The translations under genes and the position numbers were made by a program. From contig NZ_CP082275.1 in NCBI RefSeq assembly GCF_023746615.1, forward strand, positions 3,100,001 to 3,164,000: a stretch of 64,000 nt of DNA. Direction: 5' to 3'. The DNA comes from Grimontia kaedaensis (lineage in GTDB: Bacteria; Pseudomonadota; Gammaproteobacteria; Enterobacterales; Vibrionaceae). The notes under the pieces were generated by a model. The model was given only the letters and a program-made list of their open reading frames with translations. It did not search any database and had not been told where the DNA came from. Positions 8,851 through 17,674 of this stretch are shown one piece after another. Position 1 is the stretch's first letter. Every line of letters starts with the position of its first letter.

Positions 8851-9306
8851 TTAAAATGAAGGAACCAGGTTGGCCTTGGCGATATTGCTCAGGGCGAACG
8901 CTTCTTCGTTGCCATCGACCTTGATGGTGACGGTTTCGCCTTCGACAGAAAGAATGTCACCTTTCCACTTGCGGCGGTTCTGCATGGCCATCTTCAGCAC
9001 AATGTTCACTTCATGGCCAACAAAGCGCTGATAATGTTCAGCTTTAAATAATGGTCGCTCCAAGCCAGGAGACGATACTTCCAGGCTGTAAGCCACAGTG
9101 ATTGGATCTTCAACGTCCATTACTGCGCTAACCTGACGGCTCACTTCTGCACAATCTTCGACTGTGATGCCGTTTTCGTGATCGATATAGATACGAAGGG
9201 TGGAGTGTTGTCCTGCGCGAACAAACTCAAGCCCGACCAGTTCGTAATCTAGTGCCTCTACAGGCGCTTCAAGCAAGGCATGAAGCTGTTTCTCTAGTCC
9301 GGTCAT
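8851..9306 (-). CDS. rimP: Ribosome maturation factor RimP
   Basis: The 151-residue protein is needed for maturation of the 30S subunit. Conserved stretches include GLEFVRAGQHSTLRIYID and LEVSSPGLERPLF. The reading frame is open for 14 further codons upstream, but the ATG at 9306 (MTGLEKQLHALLEAPV) matches homologues and follows CTGGGGTTTGT, a plausible ribosome site. An upstream start would put the coding sequence through the hairpin and T-run at 9322-9342. First gene of the rimP-nusA-infB operon. Confidence 0.95.
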   Translation of the reverse strand: MTGLEKQLHALLEAPVEALDYELVGLEFVRAGQHSTLRIYIDHENGITVEDCAEVSRQVSAVMDVEDPITVAYSLEVSSPGLERPLFKAEHYQRFVGHEVNIVLKMAMQNRRKWKGDILSVEGETVTIKVDGNEEAFALSNIAKANLVPSF

Positions 9307-9321
9307 ACAAACCCCAGAAAT

Positions 9322-9342
9322 AAAAAAAGGGCCTAAAAGCCC
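9322..9342 (-). terminator. Terminator-like hairpin just before rimP
   Basis: On the minus strand GGGC-TTTTAG-GCCC is followed by seven T, ending about 16 nt before the rimP start. The stem is short (4 bp). It is the second terminator-like structure between tRNA-fMet and rimP and could act as an attenuator. Confidence 0.55.
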
Positions 9343-9378
9343 AGTCATCCATCCGAATGGTCATCTTCAGATAACAAA

Positions 9379-9399
9379 AAACCCCGAATGTCGGGGTTT
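9379..9399 (-). terminator. Terminator after tRNA-fMet
   Basis: On the minus strand the stem AAACCCCGA / TCGGGGTTT is followed by further T. It lies about 80 bp beyond the tRNA 3' end. Confidence 0.85.
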
Positions 9400-9475
9400 A
9401 ATGTAACTGGACCCTGATGTCATGATTTCTCATGACCAGTGACTGTTTTGGTCTCTATAAACAATCACCTCAAAG

Positions 9476-9552
<77 letters not shown>

Positions 9553-9626
9553 TCCGAACGGCGCACATTATATCGTCGCCTCATGCACTAATTCAAGTGC
9601 AATGGCCTTATTCAGGACTTTTAAAT

Positions 9627-9713
9627 TGGTGCTGAGAGCGGGACTTGAACCCGCACGCCTGTTAAGGCACTGCCCCCTCAAGACAGCGTGTCTACCAATT
9701 CCACCACCTCAGC
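9627..9713 (-). tRNA. leuU: tRNA-Leu (GAG)
   Basis: An 87-nt class II tRNA with encoded CCA, long variable arm and anticodon GAG in the loop CTTGAGG. The T-loop GGTTCAAGTCC is present. It lies between secG and tRNA-fMet, as leuU does in E. coli, but without argG in between. Confidence 0.96.
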
Positions 9714-9721
9714 GAAAGGTA

Positions 9722-10054
9722 TTAATTCGGGATGTCGCTGTTGTTACCAGCAGCTGGAACATCACCTGACTCGATTTGTTCTACTGGAACACTCAAGTCG
9801 TCATATTCTCCGCCAGCATTGGTCTGCTTTGCAGTCAGATTACCTAGCACTAGGCTGAGAATAAAAAATATCGTCGCGAAGATCGCGGTCATTCGGGTGA
9901 GGAAGTTTCCAGAGCCGCCAGAGCCAAACACAGTGTTTGATGCTCCAGCCCCAAATGAGGCTCCCATATCTGCGCCTTTACCTTGTTGAACCAGTACTAG
10001 GCCAATAACAGCAAGTGCGGCCAACAGATAAATCACAAGTAGAATTTCGTACAT
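9722..10054 (-). CDS. secG: Preprotein translocase subunit SecG
   Basis: The 110-residue inner-membrane subunit of SecYEG has two membrane segments (about residues 3-22 and 53-72). They are joined by the conserved loop QQGKGADMGASFGAGAS, and the C-terminus ends NSDIPN. The ATG at 10054 is chosen because AGGTGG lies 5 nt upstream. A GTG nine bases earlier would overlap that site. It is followed within 10 bp by tRNA-Leu, so the tRNAs are likely co-transcribed. Confidence 0.96.
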   Translation of the reverse strand: MYEILLVIYLLAALAVIGLVLVQQGKGADMGASFGAGASNTVFGSGGSGNFLTRMTAIFATIFFILSLVLGNLTAKQTNAGGEYDDLSVPVEQIESGDVPAAGNNSDIPN

Positions 10055-10137
10055 GGGTTCCACCTATGTTCCAAATTGTTGAGCCAGATGACCAATTCAA
10101 GTTCACCAGCGCAACTCCCATCATTGGGAGCGGGAGA

Positions 10138-10166
10138 ATACTAACGAATGCCAGCAGGTGAAACAA
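10138..10166 (-). promoter_or_regulatory. Candidate promoter for secG and the tRNAs
   Basis: Minus-strand -35 TTGTTT (10161-10166) and -10 TAGTAT (10138-10143) are 17 bp apart in the glmM-secG gap. The start would be about 75 bp before secG. Confidence 0.5.
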
Positions 10167-10265
10167 GTGAAAAATGCAAAAAAACAGGACTTTTCATTTC
10201 GTTTGCACATCTTGTGACCAACTGGACGCTCCCGCCCCATCACCATCCTTGTAAGGACTTTGGAA

Positions 10266-11603
10266 TTAGCAGTTTGCTCTCACCGCATCTGCAATTTCCA
10301 ATGCGTAAGCTTTTACGTCATCCGCATTTTCGCCTTCCACCATAACGCGGATCAGGGGTTCAGTACCAGACTTACGCAGCAACACGCGACCTGTCTCGCC
10401 AAGTTTAGCCTCAACAGAGGCTTTCGCTGAAAGAACAGCGTCAGACTCCAGAGGGTCGCTATCGCCACTGAAACGCACGTTTTCAAGCACTTGTGGGAAC
10501 ATACTCATGCCGTCGCACAGCTCTTTTAAAGACATACCGGTACCGACAACACTTGCCAACACTTGCAACGCCGCAACAATCGCATCACCCGTCGTCACTC
10601 TATCCAGCAAAATGACATGACCTGAGTTTTCCGCGCCGATCGTCCAGCCGTTTTCCAACAGTTTTTCCATCACATAGCGATCGCCCACTTTGGCTCGGGT
10701 AAATGGAATGCCAAGGTTTTTCAGCGCAACTTCCATGCCCATGTTGGTCATCAATGTGCCCACTACCCCGCCTTTCAGTTCACCGCGGCGCAGTGACTCA
10801 CGGGCGATGATATAAGCAATCTGATCACCGTCGACTTTGTTGCCCTCATGATCAACCATGATGACGCGGTCACCGTCTCCATCAAAAGCAATACCAAGCA
10901 AGGCTTGTTCTTCAACTACGCGAGCCTGAAGCGCACGTACATCAGTAGCACCCACTTCATCATTGATGTTGGTACCGTTCGGCTCAACACCCATTGCGAT
11001 AACATCCGCACCCAGCTCTTTAAACACGGAAGGTGCAATGTGGTAGGTCGCACCGTGGGCACAGTCGATAACTATCTTCATACCCTTAAGGTTCATTTCA
11101 GAAGGGAAGGTGCCCTTGCAGAATTCGATATAGCGACCTGCGGCATCAACAATACGTTTTGCCTTACCTAGTTGCGCCGATTCTACACAGGTCAGAGGCT
11201 TTTCAAGCTCAGCTTCAATCGCAAGCTCAATGGCATCCGGCAGCTTGGTTCCCTCGGATGAGAAGAACTTGATGCCGTTATCGTAGTAAGGGTTGTGTGA
11301 AGCTGAAATCACAATACCCGCTTCAGCACGGAATGTTTGCGTAAGGTAAGCGATTGCTGGGGTAGGCATTGGTCCCGTAAATGCAGCCTGCAGACCTGCA
11401 GCTGAAAGCCCAGCTTCCAACGCCGATTCCAGCATGTAGCCAGAAATGCGCGTGTCTTTACCAATCAGTACTTTCTTTGTGCCCTGCTGGCTCAGTACGC
11501 GACCTGCCGCCCAGCCAAGCTTGAGGATAAAGTCAGGTGTGATTGGGAATTGGCCCACTTTACCGCGGACACCATCGGTGCCGAAGTACTTACGTTCTAT
11601 CAT
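10266..11603 (-). CDS. glmM: Phosphoglucosamine mutase GlmM
   Basis: The 445-residue enzyme interconverts glucosamine-6-phosphate and glucosamine-1-phosphate on the way to UDP-GlcNAc. The phosphoserine loop ISASHNPYYDNG places the active serine at residue 102. The metal-binding loop DGDGDR and the C-terminal phosphate loop RKSGTEPLIRVM are intact. The start overlaps the folP stop by 4 bp (ATGA) and has GGAG upstream, which indicates translational coupling with folP. Confidence 0.98.
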   Translation of the reverse strand: MIERKYFGTDGVRGKVGQFPITPDFILKLGWAAGRVLSQQGTKKVLIGKDTRISGYMLESALEAGLSAAGLQAAFTGPMPTPAIAYLTQTFRAEAGIVISASHNPYYDNGIKFFSSEGTKLPDAIELAIEAELEKPLTCVESAQLGKAKRIVDAAGRYIEFCKGTFPSEMNLKGMKIVIDCAHGATYHIAPSVFKELGADVIAMGVEPNGTNINDEVGATDVRALQARVVEEQALLGIAFDGDGDRVIMVDHEGNKVDGDQIAYIIARESLRRGELKGGVVGTLMTNMGMEVALKNLGIPFTRAKVGDRYVMEKLLENGWTIGAENSGHVILLDRVTTGDAIVAALQVLASVVGTGMSLKELCDGMSMFPQVLENVRFSGDSDPLESDAVLSAKASVEAKLGETGRVLLRKSGTEPLIRVMVEGENADDVKAYALEIADAVRANC

Positions 11604-12451
11604 TGTGTATCTCCAAATTTTCCTGCTGCTTCTCGCATTGTGTTCACAACACGGACGACATCTGAGGTTTCAGCTACGTCATGAACGCGGATGATTTGAG
11701 CCCCTTTCAAAGCAGCAATGGTGGCGCAAGCTAAGCTCCCCCCGAGAATCTCAGTTGGGGATTTTTCTAATAATTTAAAAATCATAGACTTTCGTGACAT
11801 TCCTGCCAGAACTGGTAGGCCAAATCGATGAAAGTCTTCCAGCTTTGCAAGTAGCTGGTAGTTATGTGTCAGTGTTTTCCCGAAACCAAATCCCGGATCA
11901 AGAATAACCTTGCTCTTTTCGATTCCTGCACCTTCACACGCCTTCAAGCGAGCATCAAAGAAGCTAAAAATATCTCCAAACAAATCATCGTAAGTAGGAT
12001 TGGTTTGCATGGTGCGCGGTTGTCCCTGCATATGCATCAAGCAAACGGGTACGTTGGCTTTTGCTGCCTCTTCCAATGCCTGTGGCTCCTGAAGAGCACG
12101 AACATCATTGATGATATCGGCACCGGAAGCCACGGCTTCACGCATAACTCCTGCTTTACTGGTATCTATAGATATCCAACAATCAAAGCGAGAACGAATA
12201 GCTTCAATAGCAGGAACCACACGTTCCAACTCATCTTCCAAGGAAACGTCTGCGGCACCAGGACGGGTCGATTCACCGCCAATATCCAAAATAGTTGCGC
12301 CTGCTTTTAGCATGGCTTCAGCATGATGGAGAGCTGTATCTAACCGGTTGAATTGTCCGCCATCAGAAAACGAATCAGGGGTCACGTTGAGGATCCCCAT
12401 TACCTGTGAAGAAGACAGATCAAGGGTTTTATTTTTACTGAGGAGTTTCAT
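11600..12451 (-). CDS. folP: Dihydropteroate synthase
   Basis: The 283-residue enzyme condenses p-aminobenzoate with dihydropterin pyrophosphate in folate synthesis and is the sulfonamide target. Signatures are MGILNVTPDSFSDGG near residue 18, DIGGESTRPGA, and DPGFGFGKTLTHNY. Downstream overlap with glmM and upstream separation from ftsH by a terminator match the E. coli ftsH-folP-glmM cluster. Confidence 0.98.
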   Translation of the reverse strand: MKLLSKNKTLDLSSSQVMGILNVTPDSFSDGGQFNRLDTALHHAEAMLKAGATILDIGGESTRPGAADVSLEDELERVVPAIEAIRSRFDCWISIDTSKAGVMREAVASGADIINDVRALQEPQALEEAAKANVPVCLMHMQGQPRTMQTNPTYDDLFGDIFSFFDARLKACEGAGIEKSKVILDPGFGFGKTLTHNYQLLAKLEDFHRFGLPVLAGMSRKSMIFKLLEKSPTEILGGSLACATIAALKGAQIIRVHDVAETSDVVRVVNTMREAAGKFGDTQ

Positions 12452-12494
12452 ATGAGGGCTTTGTTCGGGCAGAGAATTTTCTACAGATAAAAGA

Positions 12495-12520
12495 AAAACC
12501 CCGAGTTAGCCCGGGGTTTT
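12495..12520 (-). terminator. Terminator between ftsH and folP
   Basis: On the minus strand AAAACCCCGGGC / CTCGGGGTTTT followed by T-rich sequence. It lies about 20 bp past the ftsH stop, so folP-glmM depend on readthrough or on a promoter close to folP. Confidence 0.8.
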
Positions 12521-12538
12521 GTCGGTTTGAATCACCAA

Positions 12539-14497
12539 TTACGCTTCCGACTTACCGTCTGGGTCAACTGACTTGTTGCCAGTTTCCACTTCGTCCGAAG
12601 ACGGAGGAACGTCGCTAGCGCTGGCGTCAGCACTTGGCTTGGTCGGTGTATTATCTGAACTGTCGTCAGCGGACCAGCCTGCAGGCTCACGAACAGGACG
12701 TCTTGCCATCAGGTCATCAATTTGTGCAGCATCGATAGTTTCGTACTTCATCAATGCATCTTTCATCGCATGCATGATGTCCATATTTTCTTCGATGATC
12801 TTACGCGCACGTAGGTAGTTACGGTCAATCAGTTCACGAATTTCACCATCGATAAGACGAGCTGTCTCATCAGACATATGCTTGCTCTGGGTCACTGAGC
12901 GACCCAGGAACACTTCACCTTCGTCTTCAGCGTAAAGCAGTGGACCTAATTTCTCAGAGAAGCCCCATTGAGTCACCATCTTACGGGCGATATCTGTAGC
13001 TCTCTCGATGTCGTTAGATGCACCGGTAGACACTTTGTCTACACCGTAAATGAGCTCTTCAGCCAGTCGGCCACCGTACAGGCTTGAAATCATCGACTCC
13101 AAGTGTTGACGGGACATACTGACACGGTCTTGCTCGGGCAGGTACATGGTTACACCCAGCGCACGTCCACGTGGGATGATAGAGACCTTGTACACAGGAT
13201 CGTGCTCAGGCACCAGACGGCCAACAACAGCGTGACCAGCTTCGTGGTATGCCGTTGATTCTTTTATCTCTTCAGACATCACCATAGACTTGCGCTCTGC
13301 GCCCATCATGATTTTGTCTTTCGCCAATTCAAACTCAACCATTGAAACAACGCGCTTGTTACCACGTGCAGCAAACAGTGCTGCTTCGTTGACAAGGTTA
13401 GCCAGATCTGCACCCGAGAAGCCTGGGGTACCACGAGCAATGAGTGATGCTTCAACATCACTGCCTAATGGCACTTTACGCATGTGAACTTTCAGGATCT
13501 GCTCACGACCACGAACATCTGGCAGACCAACAACAACCTGGCGGTCGAAACGGCCGGGACGCAACAGCGCTGGGTCAAGAACGTCTGGACGGTTAGTTGC
13601 TGCAATGACGATGATGCCTTCATTACCTTCAAAGCCATCCATTTCAACCAGCATTTGGTTCAAGGTCTGCTCACGCTCATCGTGACCACCGCCCAAACCA
13701 GCACCACGCTGACGGCCAACTGCGTCAATCTCATCAATGAAGATGATACATGGTGATGCCTTCTTCGCTTGTTCGAACATGTCACGTACACGTGATGCAC
13801 CCACACCCACGAACATTTCAACGAAATCGGAACCAGAAATCGTGAAGAAAGGCACTTTTGCTTCGCCCGCAATGGCTTTTGCGAGTAGGGTTTTACCAGT
13901 ACCAGGAGGACCAACCATAAGAACACCGGTCGGGATCTTACCACCCAGTTTCTGGAAACGGCTTGGGTCGCGCAGGTAATCAACCAGCTCTTTGACGTCT
14001 TCTTTTGCTTCATCACAGCCAGCAACATCGGCAAAAGTGGTTTTGATTTGCTCTTCGCTCATCATGCGCGCTTTTGACTTACCAAAAGACATCGCGCCTT
14101 TTCCGCCACCGCCTTGCATTTGACGCATGAAGAAAATCCACACACCGATAAGCAGAAGCATCGGGAACCAAGAGATGAAGATAGATGCAAGAATGCTTGG
14201 TTCTTCAGGCGGTGTGCCACGCACCTGAACTTTAGCGTTGATCAAATCATCCAGCAGTTTAGGATCTTGGAGTACAGGCATATACGTGACATAACCAGTG
14301 CCATCACGACGTGTCACTTTCAGTTCCCGGTTATCGAACTGTACATCCTGTATTTTATCCTGTCCTATCTCTTGGACGAACGTTGTGTAGTCGACTTGAC
14401 GGCCAGCACTGTCACCTGGTCCAAAGCTTTGGAACACAGACATCAATACGACAGCGATAACCAGCCATAAAATCAAGTTTTTTGCCATGTCACTCAA
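12539..14497 (-). CDS. ftsH: ATP-dependent zinc metalloprotease FtsH
   Basis: The 652-residue membrane-anchored AAA+ protease degrades unassembled membrane proteins and regulators. Two membrane segments (about 5-24 and 100-122) flank a periplasmic domain. Then come the Walker A motif GPPGTGKT near 197, Walker B IIFIDEIDAVG, the SRH region and the zinc motif HEAGH near 420. The C-terminus is low-complexity and acidic. The frame opens with TTG at 14497 (MSDMAKN) after GCGAGG. An ATG three codons later (14488) is the other possible start, and the same TTG/ATG ambiguity exists in E. coli. Confidence 0.97.
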   Translation of the reverse strand: MSDMAKNLILWLVIAVVLMSVFQSFGPGDSAGRQVDYTTFVQEIGQDKIQDVQFDNRELKVTRRDGTGYVTYMPVLQDPKLLDDLINAKVQVRGTPPEEPSILASIFISWFPMLLLIGVWIFFMRQMQGGGGKGAMSFGKSKARMMSEEQIKTTFADVAGCDEAKEDVKELVDYLRDPSRFQKLGGKIPTGVLMVGPPGTGKTLLAKAIAGEAKVPFFTISGSDFVEMFVGVGASRVRDMFEQAKKASPCIIFIDEIDAVGRQRGAGLGGGHDEREQTLNQMLVEMDGFEGNEGIIVIAATNRPDVLDPALLRPGRFDRQVVVGLPDVRGREQILKVHMRKVPLGSDVEASLIARGTPGFSGADLANLVNEAALFAARGNKRVVSMVEFELAKDKIMMGAERKSMVMSEEIKESTAYHEAGHAVVGRLVPEHDPVYKVSIIPRGRALGVTMYLPEQDRVSMSRQHLESMISSLYGGRLAEELIYGVDKVSTGASNDIERATDIARKMVTQWGFSEKLGPLLYAEDEGEVFLGRSVTQSKHMSDETARLIDGEIRELIDRNYLRARKIIEENMDIMHAMKDALMKYETIDAAQIDDLMARRPVREPAGWSADDSSDNTPTKPSADASASDVPPSSDEVETGNKSVDPDGKSEA

Positions 14498-14538
14498 GGT
14501 GTTAGCCTCGCAAAAACTATATTAATAATGGTAGAGTA

Positions 14539-15168
14539 CTACAGTTTATAGCCTGTAGCCACAATGTAGACCTCGCGCGAACGTGCACGGGAGGAATCAG
14601 GTTTGCGGATTTTAACCGCTTTAAACATCTTACGCACTTCAGCCAAGTACTGATCAAAGCCTTCACCCTGGAAAACTTTGACAATAAATGAACCATTCGG
14701 TGCCAAGACTTCACGACACATGTCCAATGCAAGCTCAACAAGGTACATGGCGCGTGGCTGATCTGAAGCCAAGTTTCCACTCATATTTGGTGCCATGTCT
14801 GACATCACCACATCAACCATGTCTGGCTGGATACGGTCAAGCAACGCATTCAGCACCGCTTCTTCACGGAAGTCGCCTTGCAAAAACGCCACGCCAGGAA
14901 GAGAGTCCATAGGCAGAATATCACAGGCAATGACCTGTCCACTATCACCGACTTGCTCTACTGCGTATTGAGACCAACCACCAGGGGCAGCACCCAAATC
15001 CACAATAGTCATACCCGGTTTTAGCAGCTTATCTTTCCCCTGGATCTCATCGAGTTTAAAAATTGCTCTCGAACGAAAGCCTTTTTTCTGGGCTTCCTGA
15101 ACATATTTATCATCAAAATGCTCTTTCAACCAGCGACCGGAGCTCGCTGAGTGTTTCTTTTTGCTCAT
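14539..15168 (-). CDS. rlmE: 23S rRNA 2'-O-ribose U2552 methyltransferase RlmE
   Basis: The 209-residue heat-shock methyltransferase (FtsJ/RrmJ) modifies U2552 in the ribosomal A loop. The SAM-binding motif VDLGAAPGGWSQYA and the catalytic region (DMAPNMSG, VKVFQGEGFDQYL) are intact. It lies immediately upstream of ftsH, 41 bp away, the conserved rlmE-ftsH pair, and is divergent from yhbY. Confidence 0.97.
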   Translation of the reverse strand: MSKKKHSASSGRWLKEHFDDKYVQEAQKKGFRSRAIFKLDEIQGKDKLLKPGMTIVDLGAAPGGWSQYAVEQVGDSGQVIACDILPMDSLPGVAFLQGDFREEAVLNALLDRIQPDMVDVVMSDMAPNMSGNLASDQPRAMYLVELALDMCREVLAPNGSFIVKVFQGEGFDQYLAEVRKMFKAVKIRKPDSSRARSREVYIVATGYKL

Positions 15169-15299
15169 GTTTTACCTAGCCCACACTACTACCGCAAAGA
15201 TCTTGCGAATGATTCAGGGGGATATTTGTTCAGTTTGGATAGAGATGGCGGTAGAATGTCACGTTTTCAACCCCGATAAAACAATAAATCGAGTCATCA

Positions 15300-15596
15300 A
15301 TGAATCTAAGCACAAAACAAAAACAGTATCTGAAAGGTCTTGCACACAACCTGAAGCCGGTTGTACTCATGGGTGCGAATGGCCTGACAGAAGCCGTGCT
15401 TGCTGAGATTGAAATCGCTCTCGATCATCACGAATTGATCAAGGTGAAAGTGGCATCAGAAGATCGCGACACTAAGAACCTGATTGTAGACGCAATCGTT
15501 CGTGAAACTAAAGCAGAGAAAGTACAGGTTATCGGTAAAGTTCTGGTTCTGTACCGTCAAAGCGAAGAGCGCAAGATCGAATTGCCACGCAAATAA
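15300..15596 (+). CDS. yhbY: Ribosome assembly RNA-binding protein YhbY
   Basis: The 98-residue CRM-domain protein binds pre-50S particles. The family motif LKPVVLMGANGLTEAVLAEIE, with its GxxG-type RNA-binding loop, is clear. It is divergent from rlmE with a 131-bp gap, as in E. coli. The first ATG after the gap matches the family start. Confidence 0.94.
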   Translation: MNLSTKQKQYLKGLAHNLKPVVLMGANGLTEAVLAEIEIALDHHELIKVKVASEDRDTKNLIVDAIVRETKAEKVQVIGKVLVLYRQSEERKIELPRK

Positions 15597-15621
15597 AAAA
15601 GGCCGCTTAGCGGCCTTTTTT
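15595..15621. terminator. Bidirectional terminator between yhbY and greA
   Basis: GGCCGC-TTA-GCGGCC flanked by six A on one side and six T on the other. It can serve yhbY on the plus strand and greA on the minus strand. Confidence 0.85.
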
Positions 15622-15677
15622 ACGTATAGTGCCTGTAACAATCGCTAACATTTTTATCGGCGGCAGGCATCCAACCT

Positions 15678-16151
15678 TTAAACGTATTCTACGCTATCAA
15701 TCTCAAACTCTTTCACACCGCCCGGCACAGTGATTGACACTTCATCACCTTCTTCTTTACCGATAAGGCCTCGCGCAATTGGCGAGTTGATAGAAATTAG
15801 GTTCTGTTTAATATCCGCCTCGTCATCACCCACGATTTGGTAAGTCACCTCATCATCGGTGTTGCAGTCGATAAGCGTTACAGTAGAACCGAAGATAACT
15901 TTGCCGTTGTTTGGCATCTTCGCAATGTCGATCACCTGAGCGACAGAAAGCTTGTACTCGATATCACGGATTTGTGCTTCACAAATGCCCTGCTCTTCTC
16001 GAGCAGCGTGGTACTCCGCATTCTCTTTCAGGTCACCAAGTTCGCGCGCTTCTGCAATCGCTTGAGTGATTAGCGGACGGCGTTTTAACAGGCGGTCCAG
16101 CTCTTCTCTCAATTGCTGTTCGCCACGCACAGTCATTGGTACTTTATCCAT
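15678..16151 (-). CDS. greA: Transcription elongation factor GreA
   Basis: The 157-residue factor enters the RNA polymerase secondary channel and stimulates cleavage of backtracked transcripts. The N-terminal coiled coil carries the acidic tip GDLKENAEYHAAREEQG, and the C-terminal domain contains GDDEADIKQNLISINSPIARGLIG, split here only for reading. The open frame extends 27 codons further upstream, but MDKVPMTVRGEQQL at 16151 matches homologues, and AGAGG lies 11 nt before it. It is divergent from the porin gene. Confidence 0.96.
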   Translation of the reverse strand: MDKVPMTVRGEQQLREELDRLLKRRPLITQAIAEARELGDLKENAEYHAAREEQGICEAQIRDIEYKLSVAQVIDIAKMPNNGKVIFGSTVTLIDCNTDDEVTYQIVGDDEADIKQNLISINSPIARGLIGKEEGDEVSITVPGGVKEFEIDSVEYV

Positions 16152-16627
16152 AAATGACATTACCTCTGTGACCAAAACCATATGTTTTGGCAAAAACAAA
16201 GCCACGCCCAGACAGAGTTTGAGCGCAGCCAACGAATTACTTTCATCTCAGTGTAAACAAGTTATCTGCTCAGGTCACCAACGATTTGAAAGCCGGGCTC
16301 TCCAAGACCACGAGCGAAAAAACCGAAACATACTTTAGAGTATAATTCTCAAATACATGTCACACATCAAACCAACAATACGGAGATTTAGTTCGCAATC
16401 AAATATAAAAAGTTCTAAACCCTCCCATGTTCAATGAACCTTATGAAAAAGTTATAACCCACTGTTATTAAATACATTAAAAATCTTGGATCATATAAAA
16501 AACAGTGTTTTCTATTTGTTTTTTGATTGTTTTACTAACAGTCCCAAATCGGGAGCGGTTACAAACAAGGCATCGCGGCGTTTGGAGATAACGTCACGAA
16601 AATCAAATTCATATAAAGGACAACGTA
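16152..16627 (+). promoter_or_regulatory. greA-ompU intergenic region
   Basis: A 476-bp, largely AT-rich gap between divergent genes. It contains TATAAT at 16339-16344 and, closer to the porin, several TNAAA-like words, for example around 16406-16420 (TAAAA-N5-TAAAC). ToxR controls ompU in Vibrio cholerae and binds TNAAAN5TNAAA repeats, so ToxR-type control is possible but not shown. The porin start is preceded by AAAGGA. No ORF is supported here. Confidence 0.4.
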
Positions 16628-17572
16628 ATGAACAAAAAGTTGATTGCTCTTGCTGTAGCTGCTGTAGCTTCTACCTCTGTTTCTGCTGCTGAAGTTTTTA
16701 ACGACGGCACTTCTTCTATGGCTATCGGCGGTCGCGCTGAAGCTCGCGCATCTATTCAAGATGGCGATATGACTGACAACAGCCGCGTGCGTATCAACGT
16801 TCTGGGTACAACCCAAATCGCTGAGGGTGCATACGGTGTTGGCTTCTTCGAGCGCGAATTTAAGTCAGACAAAGAGGGTGACGAGAACCGTTACATCTAT
16901 GCAGGTATCGGTACTGAGTTTGGTCTGGTAACTTACGGTAAGAACGACGGCTCTCTGGGCATGATCACAGACTTCACTGATATCATGTCTTACCACGGTG
17001 CTGGTGCAAGCTCTAAAATCGACGTTGCTGACCGTACAGACAACAACATTGCATATGTTGGTGAGTTCGGTGGTCTGACTGTTAAAGCGAACTACGTTGG
17101 CGAGAACGACTCTGTTGAGAAAGGTTACTCTCTGGGTACGGTTTACGCAATGGACAACGGTCTGGCAATGGGTCTGGGTTATGCTGACCAAGACACCAAT
17201 GCTAAGCTGACTGAAAGCCAAATCGAAGCAGCTATCTCTTACTCAATCAACAACATCTACGTTGCAGCACTGTACAAAGATGGCGAAGAGAAACTGTCTG
17301 GCGTGAAAAAAGACCTGACTGGTTACGAACTGGCTGCTGCTTACAAAATGGGTAACACCAAGTTCACCACGACTTACAACAACGCTGAATCTAAAGCTGG
17401 CTCAACTAAGTCAGATACTTACGACTCTATCGCTGTTGACGCAACTCACTACTTCAACGACAACTTCCGCACTTACGTTTCTTACAACTTCAATCTGCTA
17501 AATGAAAATGAAGTTGCTACTAAGAAAGATGCGGAAGACGAGATGGTATTCGGTCTGCGTTACGACTTCTAA
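16628..17572 (+). CDS. ompU: Outer membrane porin, OmpU-like
   Basis: The 314-residue general porin has a signal peptide with cleavage near SVSA-AEV (residue 21) and a C-terminal FGLRYDF ending in phenylalanine, the beta-barrel assembly signal. Segments such as VGGRAEAR-like IGGRAEARASI, VTYGKND and ITDFTDIMSYHG match Vibrio OmpU, and the location between greA and dacB is the ompU locus of V. cholerae. The codon usage is strongly biased to a few codons (GGT, CTG, AAC), as expected for a very abundant protein. OmpU forms trimeric channels and is often controlled by ToxR. Confidence 0.88.
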   Translation: MNKKLIALAVAAVASTSVSAAEVFNDGTSSMAIGGRAEARASIQDGDMTDNSRVRINVLGTTQIAEGAYGVGFFEREFKSDKEGDENRYIYAGIGTEFGLVTYGKNDGSLGMITDFTDIMSYHGAGASSKIDVADRTDNNIAYVGEFGGLTVKANYVGENDSVEKGYSLGTVYAMDNGLAMGLGYADQDTNAKLTESQIEAAISYSINNIYVAALYKDGEEKLSGVKKDLTGYELAAAYKMGNTKFTTTYNNAESKAGSTKSDTYDSIAVDATHYFNDNFRTYVSYNFNLLNENEVATKKDAEDEMVFGLRYDF

Positions 17573-17607
17573 TTCTCTGTTAAGTTAAAGACTTAATATT
17601 GAATATC

Positions 17608-17637
17608 AAAACGCCTACCTACGTGTAGGCGTTTTTT
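17608..17637 (+). terminator. Terminator after ompU
   Basis: Stem ACGCCTAC / GTAGGCGT followed by TTTTT, about 35 bp past the porin stop and before dacB. Confidence 0.85.
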
Positions 17638-17674
17638 GTACCATACTGGATCTGCCTTCTTTACCGGAGAAATC

